Assembly (NCBI GenBank): GCA_011773795.1
Contig: WVWW01000042.1
Coordinates: 1-17,428, forward strand
Direction of reading: 5' to 3'
DNA from: Acidobacteriota bacterium
GTDB lineage: Bacteria > Acidobacteriota > Polarisedimenticolia > Polarisedimenticolales > Polarisedimenticolaceae
Length of the DNA: 17,428 nt
Under the pieces are notes generated by a model. The model was not told the origin of the DNA and ran no database searches. It saw only the letters and a program-made list of their open reading frames with translations. A program made the position numbers and the translations under genes. Positions 1 through 7,225 of this stretch are shown one piece after another (position 1 is the first letter of the stretch; each line of letters begins with the position of its first letter).

Positions 1-373
1 TCGAGGGCCGGTCGAGGTGATCGTAATGGCAGTGCGTGACCAGCGCGGCGACGAGCGGCGGCAACCGATCGGGTTGCAGCCCCGGCGGGCAACGACGCCG
101 AATGACGGAGGCAATCCGGTCGGAAAAGACAGGGTCGAGGAGCACGTGGCACGTGCCGAACGACGCCAGGAAAGAGGAGTGACCGATCCAGGTCACACGC
201 GGGACCTGATCGGGCGCGTCGATGAACGAGAGGTCCGGCTCGACACGAGGCGCGGGCTCGCCGACGACTCCACGGCGCTTGCCGGCCAGCCGGTCCAGCA
301 CACCCCAGCGCAGGATGGCCCTGGCTCCGTGCGGCCGGTGTTGCGGATTCAGATTGGAGTAGCGGCGTGCCAC
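1..373 (-). CDS. Metallo-beta-lactamase-fold hydrolase (UlaG/NAPE-PLD-like), 3' part beyond the window
   Basis: Only the N-terminal 124 codons are present; the gene runs off the left edge. The frame opens at a GTG (373-371) shortly after an in-frame TAA at 385-383, and no ATG lies near, so GTG is the likely start. The protein begins with NLNPQHRPHG and reaches WIGHSSFL at residues 62-69 and LLDPVFSDR at 78-86. Residues 113-120 read THCHYDHL, the HxHxDH zinc-binding motif of the metallo-beta-lactamase fold. The order 'WIGHS..L / DPV.S.R / THxHYDHLD' is typical of the branch holding UlaG lactonases and N-acyl-phosphatidylethanolamine phospholipase D. The substrate cannot be read from this part. 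A TAAGAT box lies 6 nt before the start, suggesting a leaderless transcript. Confidence 0.85.
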   Translation of the reverse strand, partial: MARRYSNLNPQHRPHGARAILRWGVLDRLAGKRRGVVGEPAPRVEPDLSFIDAPDQVPRVTWIGHSSFLASFGTCHVLLDPVFSDRIASVIRRRCPPGLQPDRLPPLVAALVTHCHYDHLDRPS

Positions 374-379
374 CCCGTC

Positions 380-385
380 ATCTTA
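380..385 (-). promoter_or_regulatory. Putative -10 box TAAGAT for the MBL-fold gene
   Basis: TAAGAT on the minus strand fits TANNNT and ends 6 nt before the GTG start at 373. No convincing -35 hexamer is visible. The spacing predicts transcription starting at or next to the start codon. Confidence 0.35.
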
Positions 386-439
386 GCGGTCCGGTTCGAG
401 GCGGTGAGGAACTTCGGGTTCGGGGACGACTGAACAAAG

Positions 440-488
440 CCGTCCGGGAGGCGTACCGGATGATCCTACCCGGCCACCTCCCGTACGG
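440..488. repeat. Imperfect inverted repeat, possible terminator stem
   Basis: CCGTCCGGGAGG (440-451) and CCTCCCGTACGG (477-488) are inverted copies of 12 bp with one mismatch, separated by 25 nt. They lie just downstream of the secreted-protein gene that ends at 507. There is no T-tract, so a Rho-independent terminator is not shown; the element could be a factor-dependent stop or an RNA-stability stem. Confidence 0.3.
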
Positions 489-506
489 CAGACCCTTCAC
501 GAATCT

Positions 507-1151
507 CTAGCGCCTGGGCTTCCCGCCCTTGTGGCCCTTGCCCTTGCTCTTGCCCGGGTGCTTGACGGCCGCGGTGTGCTTGTGACCGTGCCGCTTCCCG
601 TATTCCTCGGAAACCAGAACGCGGACGTCCCGCCCGGAGGAGCGCCACTGCATCGCCACATCCACGGAGACCCCGTAGTACTCGTGCAGCATGCGCACGG
701 CCACGAGGTTGCGGGCGTCGACGTCGGTCAGCACGACCGCGTGGTTCCGGTTGCGTTTGTGATGCTTCCAGTGACCGTACGCCTTGCCGTACGGAGGTCC
801 GGGGTCCCGGCGGACCGGCACGAACCAGACGTCGACGGGCATGCCCAGACGCACCGAGATGTCCCACCAGGACAAGCCGGTCGTGCGCATGCGGTGGATC
901 ACGTCATAAGAGTTGCCCGAACGGCGGGCCAAGAACAGGGCGACCGCGAAGTCGTCGGGATTGCGGTAGTGCAGCGCGACGCGATCGATCGATCGGCGGT
1001 CCTCATCGAAGTAACGCGCCGAGACGGACAGGAACAGGTCGTGGTCGTCACCGATCCGCACGGCGGCACCGAAGTCGATGTCGAGTCCGGCCTGCGCCGT
1101 CGGCGCCGCCAGCCCGGCCAGGAAGAGTAGAGCCAAGAGTACGCGTTTCAT
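507..1151 (-). CDS. Secreted protein of unknown function with internal repeat and His/Lys-rich tail
   Basis: A 214-residue protein I cannot assign to a named family. Residues 1-21 form a Sec signal peptide (MKR, hydrophobic LLALLFLAGLA, then AQA before the likely cleavage), so it acts outside the cytoplasm. Residues 74-92 and 155-173 align without gaps at an offset of 81 residues, sharing Leu, Gly, Ser, Asp-Val, Arg and Gly. This suggests an old internal duplication. The last 30 residues (from about 185) are almost entirely Lys, His, Gly and Arg, which could bind metal or polyanions. The start is well supported: GGAGGT sits 7 nt before the ATG. It is divergent from the HAD gene and stands alone. 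Function unknown. Confidence 0.8.
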   Translation of the reverse strand: MKRVLLALLFLAGLAAPTAQAGLDIDFGAAVRIGDDHDLFLSVSARYFDEDRRSIDRVALHYRNPDDFAVALFLARRSGNSYDVIHRMRTTGLSWWDISVRLGMPVDVWFVPVRRDPGPPYGKAYGHWKHHKRNRNHAVVLTDVDARNLVAVRMLHEYYGVSVDVAMQWRSSGRDVRVLVSEEYGKRHGHKHTAAVKHPGKSKGKGHKGGKPRR

Positions 1152-1256
1152 CTGCCGTACCTCCGCGAGCGGCCTTCGGCAGGCCGTCTAAAAGAACCTA
1201 GTGCCCGGCCGCGAAGCGGTCGATTACGAAAGCGTGATCGTTCGAAAAACTCCCGG

Positions 1257-1286
1257 TTGCCACGTCTCGCGACCGGACGCTACCCT
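1257..1286 (+). promoter_or_regulatory. Sigma-70-like promoter for the HAD gene
   Basis: TTGCCA (1257-1262, 5/6 to TTGACA) and TACCCT (1281-1286, a TANNNT box) are 18 nt apart. The -10 box ends 8 nt before the ATG at 1295, so the mRNA would start at or within a base or two of the start codon. This is the best two-box vegetative promoter in the window. Confidence 0.5.
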
Positions 1287-1294
1287 CGTCGGAA

Positions 1295-1960
1295 ATGCAC
1301 CGGCCCTACGACATCATCACGTTCGACTGCTACGGGACACTCGTCGACTGGGAAGGCGGCATCAGCAGGGCGTTCATGGAGGCCGCCGCGGAGGACGGCG
1401 TGCGGCTCGGCCGCGAGGAGATCCTCGCCGCCCACCGCGAGGTCGAGCCCCGGGTCCAGTCGGAGGGGTTTCGCACCTATCGAGACGTGCTGACCGAGAC
1501 CGCCAAGCGCATGGCGCATGGTTTCGGCTGGGCGATCGACCATCCCCGGGCGCGGTTCCTGGCCGAAAGCCTTCCGGGCTGGCGGGTCTTCGAAGACACC
1601 AACGAGGCGCTGTCGCGGCTGCACGATGCGGGCTACCGCCTCGGCATCCTCTCCAACGTCGACGACGACCTCTTGTGCGGGACGATGCGCCAGTTCGACT
1701 GCGGCTTCGAGCTGGTCGTCACCGCCCAGCAAGTGCACTCGTACAAACCCGCTCCGGCCCACTTCGTCGTCGCCCGCGAGAAGATCGGCGGCGATCGCTG
1801 GCTGCACGCCGCGCAGAGCTGGTTCCACGACATCGTTCCCGCGACGGCCCTGGGGATCCCCAACGCCTGGGTCAACCGCAACGGCGACGCGCCCGGCGAG
1901 AACGGCAAGCCGGACCACGAGGTGGGCGACCTCGCCGGCCTCGCCGACCGGCTCTGCTAG
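1295..1960 (+). CDS. HAD-superfamily hydrolase, haloacid dehalogenase type II-like
   Basis: A 221-residue cytoplasmic enzyme of the HAD fold. Motif I is FDCYGTLVDW with Asp11 as the nucleophile. The position two residues on is Tyr13 rather than the Asp used by HAD phosphatases; this is the pattern of L-2-haloacid dehalogenases (type II), which hydrolyse the C-halogen bond of 2-haloalkanoates. Motif II is ILSN (Ser120-Asn121), motif III is Lys151 in YKPAPAHF, and the last acidic motif is around WFHDI (His178-Asp179). The length matches the family (about 220-230). The true substrate cannot be told from sequence, since many members annotated this way have none known. There is no Shine-Dalgarno, but a promoter lies right before the start, consistent with leaderless expression. 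Its stop overlaps that of the convergent DUF488 gene. Confidence 0.88.
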   Translation: MHRPYDIITFDCYGTLVDWEGGISRAFMEAAAEDGVRLGREEILAAHREVEPRVQSEGFRTYRDVLTETAKRMAHGFGWAIDHPRARFLAESLPGWRVFEDTNEALSRLHDAGYRLGILSNVDDDLLCGTMRQFDCGFELVVTAQQVHSYKPAPAHFVVAREKIGGDRWLHAAQSWFHDIVPATALGIPNAWVNRNGDAPGENGKPDHEVGDLAGLADRLC

Positions 1961-2481
1961 AGCAACCCCGGGTAGGTCACCGTCGTGTCGCTCACCCGTG
2001 CCAGCGGGCTGAGCCTGTGCGGCTCGGCGCGCTCGTCGCCGAGCAGGTGGATCACGTCGACCCCTCGTGCCAGCAGGCCGTCGGCGAGCAGGTTGCGGTG
2101 GCAGTGCTGCGGGTCGGCTTCGGCGCAGAGCACCGTCGTCGCGGTAGTCGCGGCCTCTTCCAGGAGGCGTTCGACGCCATCGTGAAATGTATCGGTCTGC
2201 ATATGGTCGGCGTAGCCGCGAAAGCCGTCCTGCTGCAAGGCCCGGTTGATCGAGTCGGGGCGCGGCTTCCGCAGGCCGCCCAGCTCCGGCGCATGGCGGT
2301 ACTCGATACCCGCGCGTTCCAGCTCCCAGGCCAGGTCGTCGCGATCGAACTGCGGGTTGCGACGTGAGCGCGGCAGCGTTCGAACGTCCGCGACTCGACG
2401 GATCGACACCGTTTGCAGGATGGCAATCAGTGCTTCGATCGACCGGTTGGAGTGACCGACGGTCCAGACGCGTACGCCCAC
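1957..2481 (-). CDS. DUF488 family protein
   Basis: A 174-residue DUF488 protein. From the GTG start it has TVGHSNRS at residues 7-14, VADVRTLPRS at 30-39, ELGG at 66-69 and the signature CAEADPQHCHR at 119-129. The biochemical role of the family is not settled; its conserved Cys and His residues suggest redox, metal or nucleic-acid chemistry. The frame is open upstream to an ATG at 2544, but that start would lie inside ttcA and add 21 basic, low-complexity residues. GTG at 2481 sits 4 nt after the ttcA stop and begins right before the conserved domain, so I prefer it. The gene is probably co-transcribed with ttcA. Its TAG stop shares the CTAG tetramer with the HAD stop on the other strand. 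Confidence 0.85.
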   Translation of the reverse strand: MGVRVWTVGHSNRSIEALIAILQTVSIRRVADVRTLPRSRRNPQFDRDDLAWELERAGIEYRHAPELGGLRKPRPDSINRALQQDGFRGYADHMQTDTFHDGVERLLEEAATTATTVLCAEADPQHCHRNLLADGLLARGVDVIHLLGDERAEPHRLSPLARVSDTTVTYPGLL

Positions 2482-2485
2482 GGCA

Positions 2486-3316
2486 CTAGCGGCGCGCGGG
2501 ATAGTTCGCCGCCTGCCCGAGCCAGGCTTCGGCGACCTCCGCATCCAGCAAGTGGCTCGGTCGCACGTTCTTCAACGCCGCCGTCATTACCCGGCGCACG
2601 TCGGGGATGCGTTGCTCGAGTTCCGCGAGCAGCCGCTTGACCTCGACGCGTTTGAGATCGCTCTGCGACCCGCAGAGGTTGCACGGCAGGATCGGGAACT
2701 CGCGCTGCCGCGCGTGTCGCGCGATCTCGGCCTCGCCGCACTCGATCAGCGGGCGGATCACCTCGAAGCGGCCGTCGTTGGTCGTGTAGGTCGCCGGCAT
2801 CGCCTGCAGCCGGCCGGAGTAGAACAGGTTGAGCAGCAGCGTCTCCAGCGCGTCGTCGCGGTGGTGCCCCAGCGCGATCTTGTTGCAGCCGAGCCGCTCC
2901 GCGGCGGTGTAGAGCACGCCGCGGCGCAACCGTGAGCACAACCGGCAGTACGCCTTGCCCGGGTTCTTCTCGGAGTCCTCGATCACCGCGCTGTACGTAT
3001 CCTCGCGCGCGATCTCGAACGGGGCGCCGAACGATTCGAGCCAGGCCCGCAACGGCCCGCCGTCGTACCCCGGCTGGCCCTGATCCAGGTGGTAGGCCAC
3101 CAGCTCGAACGTCACCGGTGCCTTTCGCCGTGCTCGCCACAGCAGGTCGAGCAGCGTGTAGCTGTCCTTGCCGCCGCAGATCGCGACCAGGATGCGGTCG
3201 CGCTCGCGGATCAGGTTCCAGTCGCCGACGGTGCGCAGCATCGTGCGCGACAAACGCAGTCCGGTGCTGTCCGAATGGCTCTCGACGGGCGTAGGTGAAG
3301 AAGTCGGCTCGAGCAT
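2486..3316 (-). CDS. ttcA: tRNA 2-thiocytidine biosynthesis protein TtcA
   Basis: A 276-residue PP-loop ATPase. TtcA adenylates C32 of certain tRNAs and replaces the O2 with sulfur, using an iron-sulfur cluster in the cytoplasm. Seen here: the PP-loop at residues 47-52 reads CGGKDS; HLDQGQPGY at 76-84; KAYCRLCSRLRRG with Cys124 and Cys127; LGHHRDD at 149-155; and PCNLC with Cys212 and Cys215. These cysteine pairs match the cluster-binding region of TtcA, and the length is close to the family norm. The first PP-loop residue is Cys47 where Ser is nearly universal (codon TGC). The start ATG has AGGA 7 nt upstream; an internal ATG at residue 26 is a weaker alternative. DUF488 follows after 4 nt. 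Confidence 0.93.
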   Translation of the reverse strand: MLEPTSSPTPVESHSDSTGLRLSRTMLRTVGDWNLIRERDRILVAICGGKDSYTLLDLLWRARRKAPVTFELVAYHLDQGQPGYDGGPLRAWLESFGAPFEIAREDTYSAVIEDSEKNPGKAYCRLCSRLRRGVLYTAAERLGCNKIALGHHRDDALETLLLNLFYSGRLQAMPATYTTNDGRFEVIRPLIECGEAEIARHARQREFPILPCNLCGSQSDLKRVEVKRLLAELEQRIPDVRRVMTAALKNVRPSHLLDAEVAEAWLGQAANYPARR

Positions 3317-3359
3317 CGGAACATCCTGAGGGAGCGGACGGGCCGCGTCAAACGGGCGG

Positions 3360-3521
3360 TCAGTACCCGCCGGGCAACCACGGATCCAGCTCGCGTCGCT
3401 CGAGCGCGGCGAGGGCGCGAAGCTGGTCGTAGACCCGTGGCAGCAGCTCCGCGGCCGCCTCGGCGTCTCCCGAGCCGGCCCGTTCGATCAGGCGCGTGAA
3501 GTCGTCCGGAGGTTGGGTCAT
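3360..3521 (-). CDS. Short ECF-sigma N-terminal-like protein, probably truncated
   Basis: A 53-codon frame whose first 36 residues resemble the start of the Sigma70_ECF family. It begins MTQPPDDFTRLIERAGSGDA and then reads ELLPRVYDQLRALA, the region 1.2/2.1 pattern 'T.LI...GD..A...LLP.VYD.LR.LA'. Full members have about 180-200 residues with regions 2 and 4; here the frame diverges after LRALA and stops at LPGGY. No continuation is seen in other frames before ttcA begins 44 nt on. It may be the remnant of a decayed sigma gene or a small protein that kept only this helical segment. An upstream ATG at 3566 is open but abuts the terminator hairpin and adds unrelated residues, so the Met at 3521 is preferred; no good Shine-Dalgarno supports either. 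Confidence 0.45.
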   Translation of the reverse strand: MTQPPDDFTRLIERAGSGDAEAAAELLPRVYDQLRALAALERRELDPWLPGGY

Positions 3522-3566
3522 TCCGGCCGCTATCGTGACAGTCGGGGGCCGTCCGCCACAAGGCAC

Positions 3567-3594
3567 AAAAAAGGCGCTCCTCGTGGAGCGCCTT
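3567..3594 (-). terminator. Rho-independent terminator of the outer-membrane protein gene
   Basis: On the minus strand, AAGGCGCTCC, loop ACGA and GGAGCGCCTT form a perfect 10-bp stem. It runs straight into a tract of six Ts. It lies 25 nt past the stop codon of the beta-barrel gene ending at 3620 and should isolate that gene from the ones to its left. Confidence 0.9.
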
Positions 3595-3619
3595 CATCAA
3601 GAACCGTTGTCGGCGGGAT

Positions 3620-4318
3620 CTAGAAGTTGAACGTCAGCCCCGCGAGGATCCCGGAGGATTCAGCGCTGCCCTTCATCGAGGTCCCGAAACCGAGCAGGGG
3701 ATCCAGCCCGGTTTGGTCGAAGTCGACGCTCTGCATCCGGTAGCCGGCGCGGAACTGCATGAACGGAAACGTCTTCACGGAGACGCCGAGCTCGTACTCG
3801 TAACCGGTCATGCTCTCGAACCGGCCGAGGGCCGGCGTCGTGGCCGTCGCGTCGCCGAGCGCCGGCAGGTAGGACGCCTCGCCGTAGGCGAACAGGATCT
3901 TGCCGAAGCCGACGCGGCCGTCGACGTTGATGCGGATCCCGCTCGTGTCGCCCTGGAGCCCGATCGTGCTCAGGTCCATCTCCTGCCAGCCCAGGCCGAC
4001 GGCGATGTAGTTGTTTTGCGTGGGGGAGAACGGGCGCCACATCAGGTCCACGCTGGTGTAGTCGGAGGTCTCGACCGCGGTGAAGTCGTCGAGGTCGGCA
4101 CGGTACATGCCGGCTTTGACGCCGTACTTGTTGAACAGCCAGAGCTGCCCGCGGAAACCGGGGGAGCCGGAGTCCGAGCTCAGCGCGGCCACGCCGCTGG
4201 AGTCGAACTCGCTGTTCCAGTAGATCGCGCCGATCTCTCCGTCGACCGGTCCCGCGGCGTCGACCGCGGTTGCACTCACGAGCGCAAGGCTCGCCACAAG
4301 AATTGCCAGCTTTCTCAT
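3620..4318 (-). CDS. Outer-membrane beta-barrel protein
   Basis: A 232-residue exported protein. It begins MRKLAILVASLALVSATAVDA, a clear signal peptide, and ends in LAGLTFNF. The alternating hydrophobic pattern and terminal Phe are typical of outer-membrane beta-barrels recognised by the BAM complex. The body consists of alternating strands rich in Gly, Tyr and Phe (GQLWLFNKYGVKAGMY, YIAVGLGWQEMD, FGKILFAYGEASYL, MQFRAGYRMQSVDF), suggesting 8-10 strands in an OmpA/OmpW-size barrel. I cannot name a substrate; it may be structural or a small porin. The frame is open 17 codons further upstream, but GAGGAG lies 4 nt before the chosen ATG and the signal peptide begins there. It is monocistronic, with a strong terminator just downstream. 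Confidence 0.82.
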   Translation of the reverse strand: MRKLAILVASLALVSATAVDAAGPVDGEIGAIYWNSEFDSSGVAALSSDSGSPGFRGQLWLFNKYGVKAGMYRADLDDFTAVETSDYTSVDLMWRPFSPTQNNYIAVGLGWQEMDLSTIGLQGDTSGIRINVDGRVGFGKILFAYGEASYLPALGDATATTPALGRFESMTGYEYELGVSVKTFPFMQFRAGYRMQSVDFDQTGLDPLLGFGTSMKGSAESSGILAGLTFNF

Positions 4319-4434
4319 CGCACTCCTCGATTTCCCGTGCCACGGGTCGGGTAGGTCAGAATGCAACAAAGATGAGGCATTGAAGCAAGAAGGGCAAGAA
4401 AGTCCCGGAATTCAAGAAAAGACTTGTCTAGGAG

Positions 4435-6123
4435 CTACTTTTTGGCGGGGGAGGAGCCCTCGCGGACGGCGATGACCCCGTTGGCGGGAACACCGGTCAG
4501 GACGTCGATCGTGCCGCTCGGCCAGCGCACCTCGACGCGGTCCGCGCGTGTGGCGGAGCCCAGCCCGACGTGGATCCGCGGGTCGGAGGCGCTCAGGTAG
4601 GAGCCGCCGCCCTTGCGCTCGCGGATCACGGTCGTGGAGCCGGTCGTGACGGTGATCCTTGCCCCGATGCCGTCCCGGTTCGACCGGCTACCGGTCAGCG
4701 CGAGCTGCAAACGATTCCCGGCGTTCGGCGAGTCGTTGCGGAGCAGGACAGGCGGCTGGTCCAACGCCGTGACCAGGACGTCCATGTCGCCGTCGTCGTC
4801 GTAGTCGGCGAAGGCGGCGCCGCGGAACGAGCGCGCGATGCGTAACCCGGGTCCGCTACGACCGCTCACTTCCTTGAACTTCCCGCCGTCGTTCTCGAAC
4901 AGATGATTGGTCTGGCGGTAGCTCGTCGCCAGGTCGAAATCGTCCACCTGCGGGTAGACGTGACCGTTGGCGATGAACAGGTCGAGGTCGCCGTCGTGGT
5001 CGAAGTCGTGGAAGGCGGTGCCCCAGGAGAGCGCCAGGTTCGTGACGCCCATGCCGACGAGGCTCGACTCGTCGGCGAAGAACCGGCCGGAAAGGTTGCG
5101 GTAAAGCGTGTTCAGGTCGTGGGAGAAGTTGGTGACGACGATGTCGAGCCAGCCGTCGCCGTTGTAGTCGCCGAAGTCGGTGCCCATCCCCGCCTGCGCA
5201 CGGCCGTCCGCGTTGAGCCCCGAGAGCGAGGAGACACCGACGTCGGCGAACGTGCCGTCGCCGTTGTTGCGCCACAGGGTGTTGGTCACGCTGTCGTTCG
5301 CGACGTAGATGTCGGGATCCCCGTCGTTGTCGTAATCCCCGGTCACGACGCCGAGCGCGAAGCGCGGGGTTTCGAGCTCGACGCCCGAGCTTCGTGTGAC
5401 GTCGGTGAACGTGCCGTCGCCGTTGTTGCGAAACAGCTGGTCCTGCTCCGGCCGGCGTCCGCGCGGCCCGCAGAAGACCTGGATCCCCTGGTAGTTGCAC
5501 GAGCCCTGGACCGCGGCCTCGTCGGTGCGTCGCGGGATCTTCGAAACGTCGGATTCCATGTAGTTGCCGACGTAGAGGTCGAGGTCCCCGTCGCCGTCGA
5601 TATCGACGAAGGCCGCCGAGGAGGACCAGGGTGACGGGCCGACACCCGCCTGTTTCGTAACGTCCGCGAACGTCCCGTCCCCGTTGTTCCGGTAAAGCAC
5701 GTTGGGGCCCATGTTGGTCACGAACAGATCGGGATCGCCGTCGTTGTCGTAGTCGCCGACCGTCACGCCCTGGCCCCAGCCGCGGTCGCCGACTCCGGCC
5801 GCGCTCGTGACATCCGTAAAGCGACCCTTGCCGTCCCCGCGGTAGAGTTTGTTCGGTTCGCCCTTGCCGGTTGCGCGGTCGTGCGTCGAGCCGTTGACGA
5901 GGTACAGGTCGAGCTTGCCGTCGCCGTCGTAGTCCAGCCAGCCCGCGCCGGCGCCCATGCTCTCGGTGAGCCACTCCTTGTCGTGCGGTGCGGCGCCGCA
6001 GACCGGCTGGAAACGGATGCCCGAGGCCTGCGTCGCGTCCACGAAGCGCATCTCGGCAACACCGGCGGTGCCGGCAAGCGACACGGACAGGGCGATCAGG
6101 AGAGTGACCCGTTGCGGTCGCAT
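4435..6123 (-). CDS. CRTAC1-family protein: seven FG-GAP/VCBS repeats plus ASPIC/UnbV domain
   Basis: A 562-residue exported protein with a signal peptide at residues 1-23. Seven Asp-rich calcium-binding loops of the form DxDxDGDxD begin at residues 64, 124, 174, 263, 319, 373 and 440. Most are followed by LYRN-type turns and 'NNGDGTFADV' strands. Seven such repeats fit an integrin-alpha-like seven-bladed beta-propeller. Residues 470-556 form the ASPIC/UnbV domain (NRLQLALTG, DGIGARITV, SASDPRIHVGLG, VRWPSG). Between blades 3 and 4 is an insert with Cys209 and Cys218. Proteins of this type are surface or periplasmic and presumed to bind ligands or partners; no enzyme activity is established. 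It starts 6 nt after the TPR gene, so the two form an operon. Confidence 0.93.
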   Translation of the reverse strand: MRPQRVTLLIALSVSLAGTAGVAEMRFVDATQASGIRFQPVCGAAPHDKEWLTESMGAGAGWLDYDGDGKLDLYLVNGSTHDRATGKGEPNKLYRGDGKGRFTDVTSAAGVGDRGWGQGVTVGDYDNDGDPDLFVTNMGPNVLYRNNGDGTFADVTKQAGVGPSPWSSSAAFVDIDGDGDLDLYVGNYMESDVSKIPRRTDEAAVQGSCNYQGIQVFCGPRGRRPEQDQLFRNNGDGTFTDVTRSSGVELETPRFALGVVTGDYDNDGDPDIYVANDSVTNTLWRNNGDGTFADVGVSSLSGLNADGRAQAGMGTDFGDYNGDGWLDIVVTNFSHDLNTLYRNLSGRFFADESSLVGMGVTNLALSWGTAFHDFDHDGDLDLFIANGHVYPQVDDFDLATSYRQTNHLFENDGGKFKEVSGRSGPGLRIARSFRGAAFADYDDDGDMDVLVTALDQPPVLLRNDSPNAGNRLQLALTGSRSNRDGIGARITVTTGSTTVIRERKGGGSYLSASDPRIHVGLGSATRADRVEVRWPSGTIDVLTGVPANGVIAVREGSSPAKK

Positions 6124-6129
6124 GACGGC

Positions 6130-7068
6130 TCAGTCGCCCATCGCGGCGGGGCTTCGGGATTCTTCCTTCGCCAGAATCTCGACGTGCCTGTCGAAGGACC
6201 GCTGCGCTTCTTCCGGCCTGCCGAGGTGCAACAGGACCTGGCCGTAGGCGTAGTGCGCTCGATTGTGGTCGGGGGCCAGCTTGATCAGCTCCGTCAGCAA
6301 CGAGGCCGCGCGCTGGTGGGCTCCCATCTTCACGTCGAGCGCGGCCAGCTTGTAGAAGGCATCGATGTAGTTGTTGGCCTCGCGAGGATTCTGCGGCTCG
6401 AGTTCCAGAACGCTTTCATAGGCGCGGTAGGCCTCCTGTAGCCGCCCCGACGATCGGAGAGAGTCGCCAAGGTGCAATCGCGCGAGCATGTACTCCGGTT
6501 CCTTCTCGAGCGCCTGGTTGAAATAGCCGATGGCCTCGTCGTACTCACCGCGCCGGTGCGCGAGCGTCCCGAGGTTGTGCAACGGGATCGAAAAATCGGG
6601 CGCCATCTCGAGCAGGCGTTTGGACGTTCGCTCGGCATCATCGAGACGCGCGGCGCCGCTGTAACCCACGGTCAGGTCGAGCAACGTGCGAACACCCGGC
6701 GCCAGTTCGGCCGCACGCTCGAGGTGTAGGACGGCCTCCTGCTGGTAGCCGCCTTCGTGCAGGGCGCGACCGAGCTGACGGTGATTCTCCGCGTTGCCGG
6801 GGTCCGCCTCGACCGCCTGGCGCAGCGGGGCAATTTTTTTTTCGGCTTCGGCGGAGAGCCTCTCGAGTTCCTCTCGCGTCAGCACGGATGCCGGCCCGTC
6901 ATCGCTCCGCGCAGCAGTGTCCCCCCCGGGAAGGGACGGTTGAAAATCAAGATTCCCGTCTTTTTCGGGCTTTTCCGGGTCGCCCGCTCCGGAGCAGCCC
7001 GGTGGCGCAAGCGCGACGACGATCGCGAGAGCGATCCACAACACCGATCGACCGCACTGCCAAGTCAC
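6130..7068 (-). CDS. Exported TPR protein, possible lipoprotein
   Basis: A 312-residue protein with an N-terminal hydrophobic segment (residues 8-21) ending at APPGC, with Cys25. If this is a lipobox it is unusual, because the -3 and -2 positions are both Pro; a lipid anchor is possible but not certain. A Pro/Asp/Gly-rich linker follows to about residue 65. From about 75 to 300 there are roughly six tetratricopeptide repeats (for example LGTLAHRRGEYDEAIGYFNQ at 166-185, and PEEAQRSF), which mediate protein-protein contacts. The start is GTG; GGAG lies about 10 nt upstream. The gene precedes CRTAC1 by 6 nt, so the TPR protein probably works with that propeller at the envelope. A run of nine A residues interrupts codons 76-79 (Glu-Lys-Lys-Ile), a slippage-prone site. 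Confidence 0.85.
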   Translation of the reverse strand: MTWQCGRSVLWIALAIVVALAPPGCSGAGDPEKPEKDGNLDFQPSLPGGDTAARSDDGPASVLTREELERLSAEAEKKIAPLRQAVEADPGNAENHRQLGRALHEGGYQQEAVLHLERAAELAPGVRTLLDLTVGYSGAARLDDAERTSKRLLEMAPDFSIPLHNLGTLAHRRGEYDEAIGYFNQALEKEPEYMLARLHLGDSLRSSGRLQEAYRAYESVLELEPQNPREANNYIDAFYKLAALDVKMGAHQRAASLLTELIKLAPDHNRAHYAYGQVLLHLGRPEEAQRSFDRHVEILAKEESRSPAAMGD

Positions 7069-7212
7069 GTGAGAACCCGCTCCGCTGGGGCGAAACCGCC
7101 TTAACTGCCCGTTCTTCAGGGTATCATTCGGGCGGCACGTCTGAAATCAACGGTTGCAGACTGCAGTTGCCTCTTGAGAGCCAGGCTTATCGGGAGGGTT
7201 GAGCCCGGCGCC

Positions 7213-7218
7213 GGGGAG
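7213..7218 (+). promoter_or_regulatory. Ribosome-binding site GGGGAG that decides the XRE-TPR start
   Basis: GGGGAG lies 7 nt before TTG 7226. The more upstream TTG at 7199 has GGGAGGG directly against it, with no spacer. There is no in-frame ATG before the DNA-binding domain. TTG 7226 is therefore the best start. Confidence 0.5.
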
Positions 7219-7225
7219 TTCCACG

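Noticed and set aside
17..433. Open frame of 138 codons on the plus strand
   Set aside because: It is antisense to the MBL-fold gene, whose HxHxDH motif and coherent sequence make the minus strand the coding one.
531..1130. Long plus-strand frame of 199 codons
   Set aside because: It mirrors the secreted-protein gene, has a shadow-like Val/Arg/His composition and no recognisable start signal or domain.
3211..3600. Minus-strand frame of 129 codons spanning the terminator, the sigma fragment and the ttcA start
   Set aside because: It starts inside the terminator hairpin region and overlaps ttcA out of frame, with an Arg-rich shadow composition.
7121..7150. TTGATT with TGATAC 18 nt away on the minus strand as a promoter for the TPR gene
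   Set aside because: The -10 hexamer matches the consensus at only two positions; a nearby TACCCT has a 21-nt spacer, so neither is convincing.
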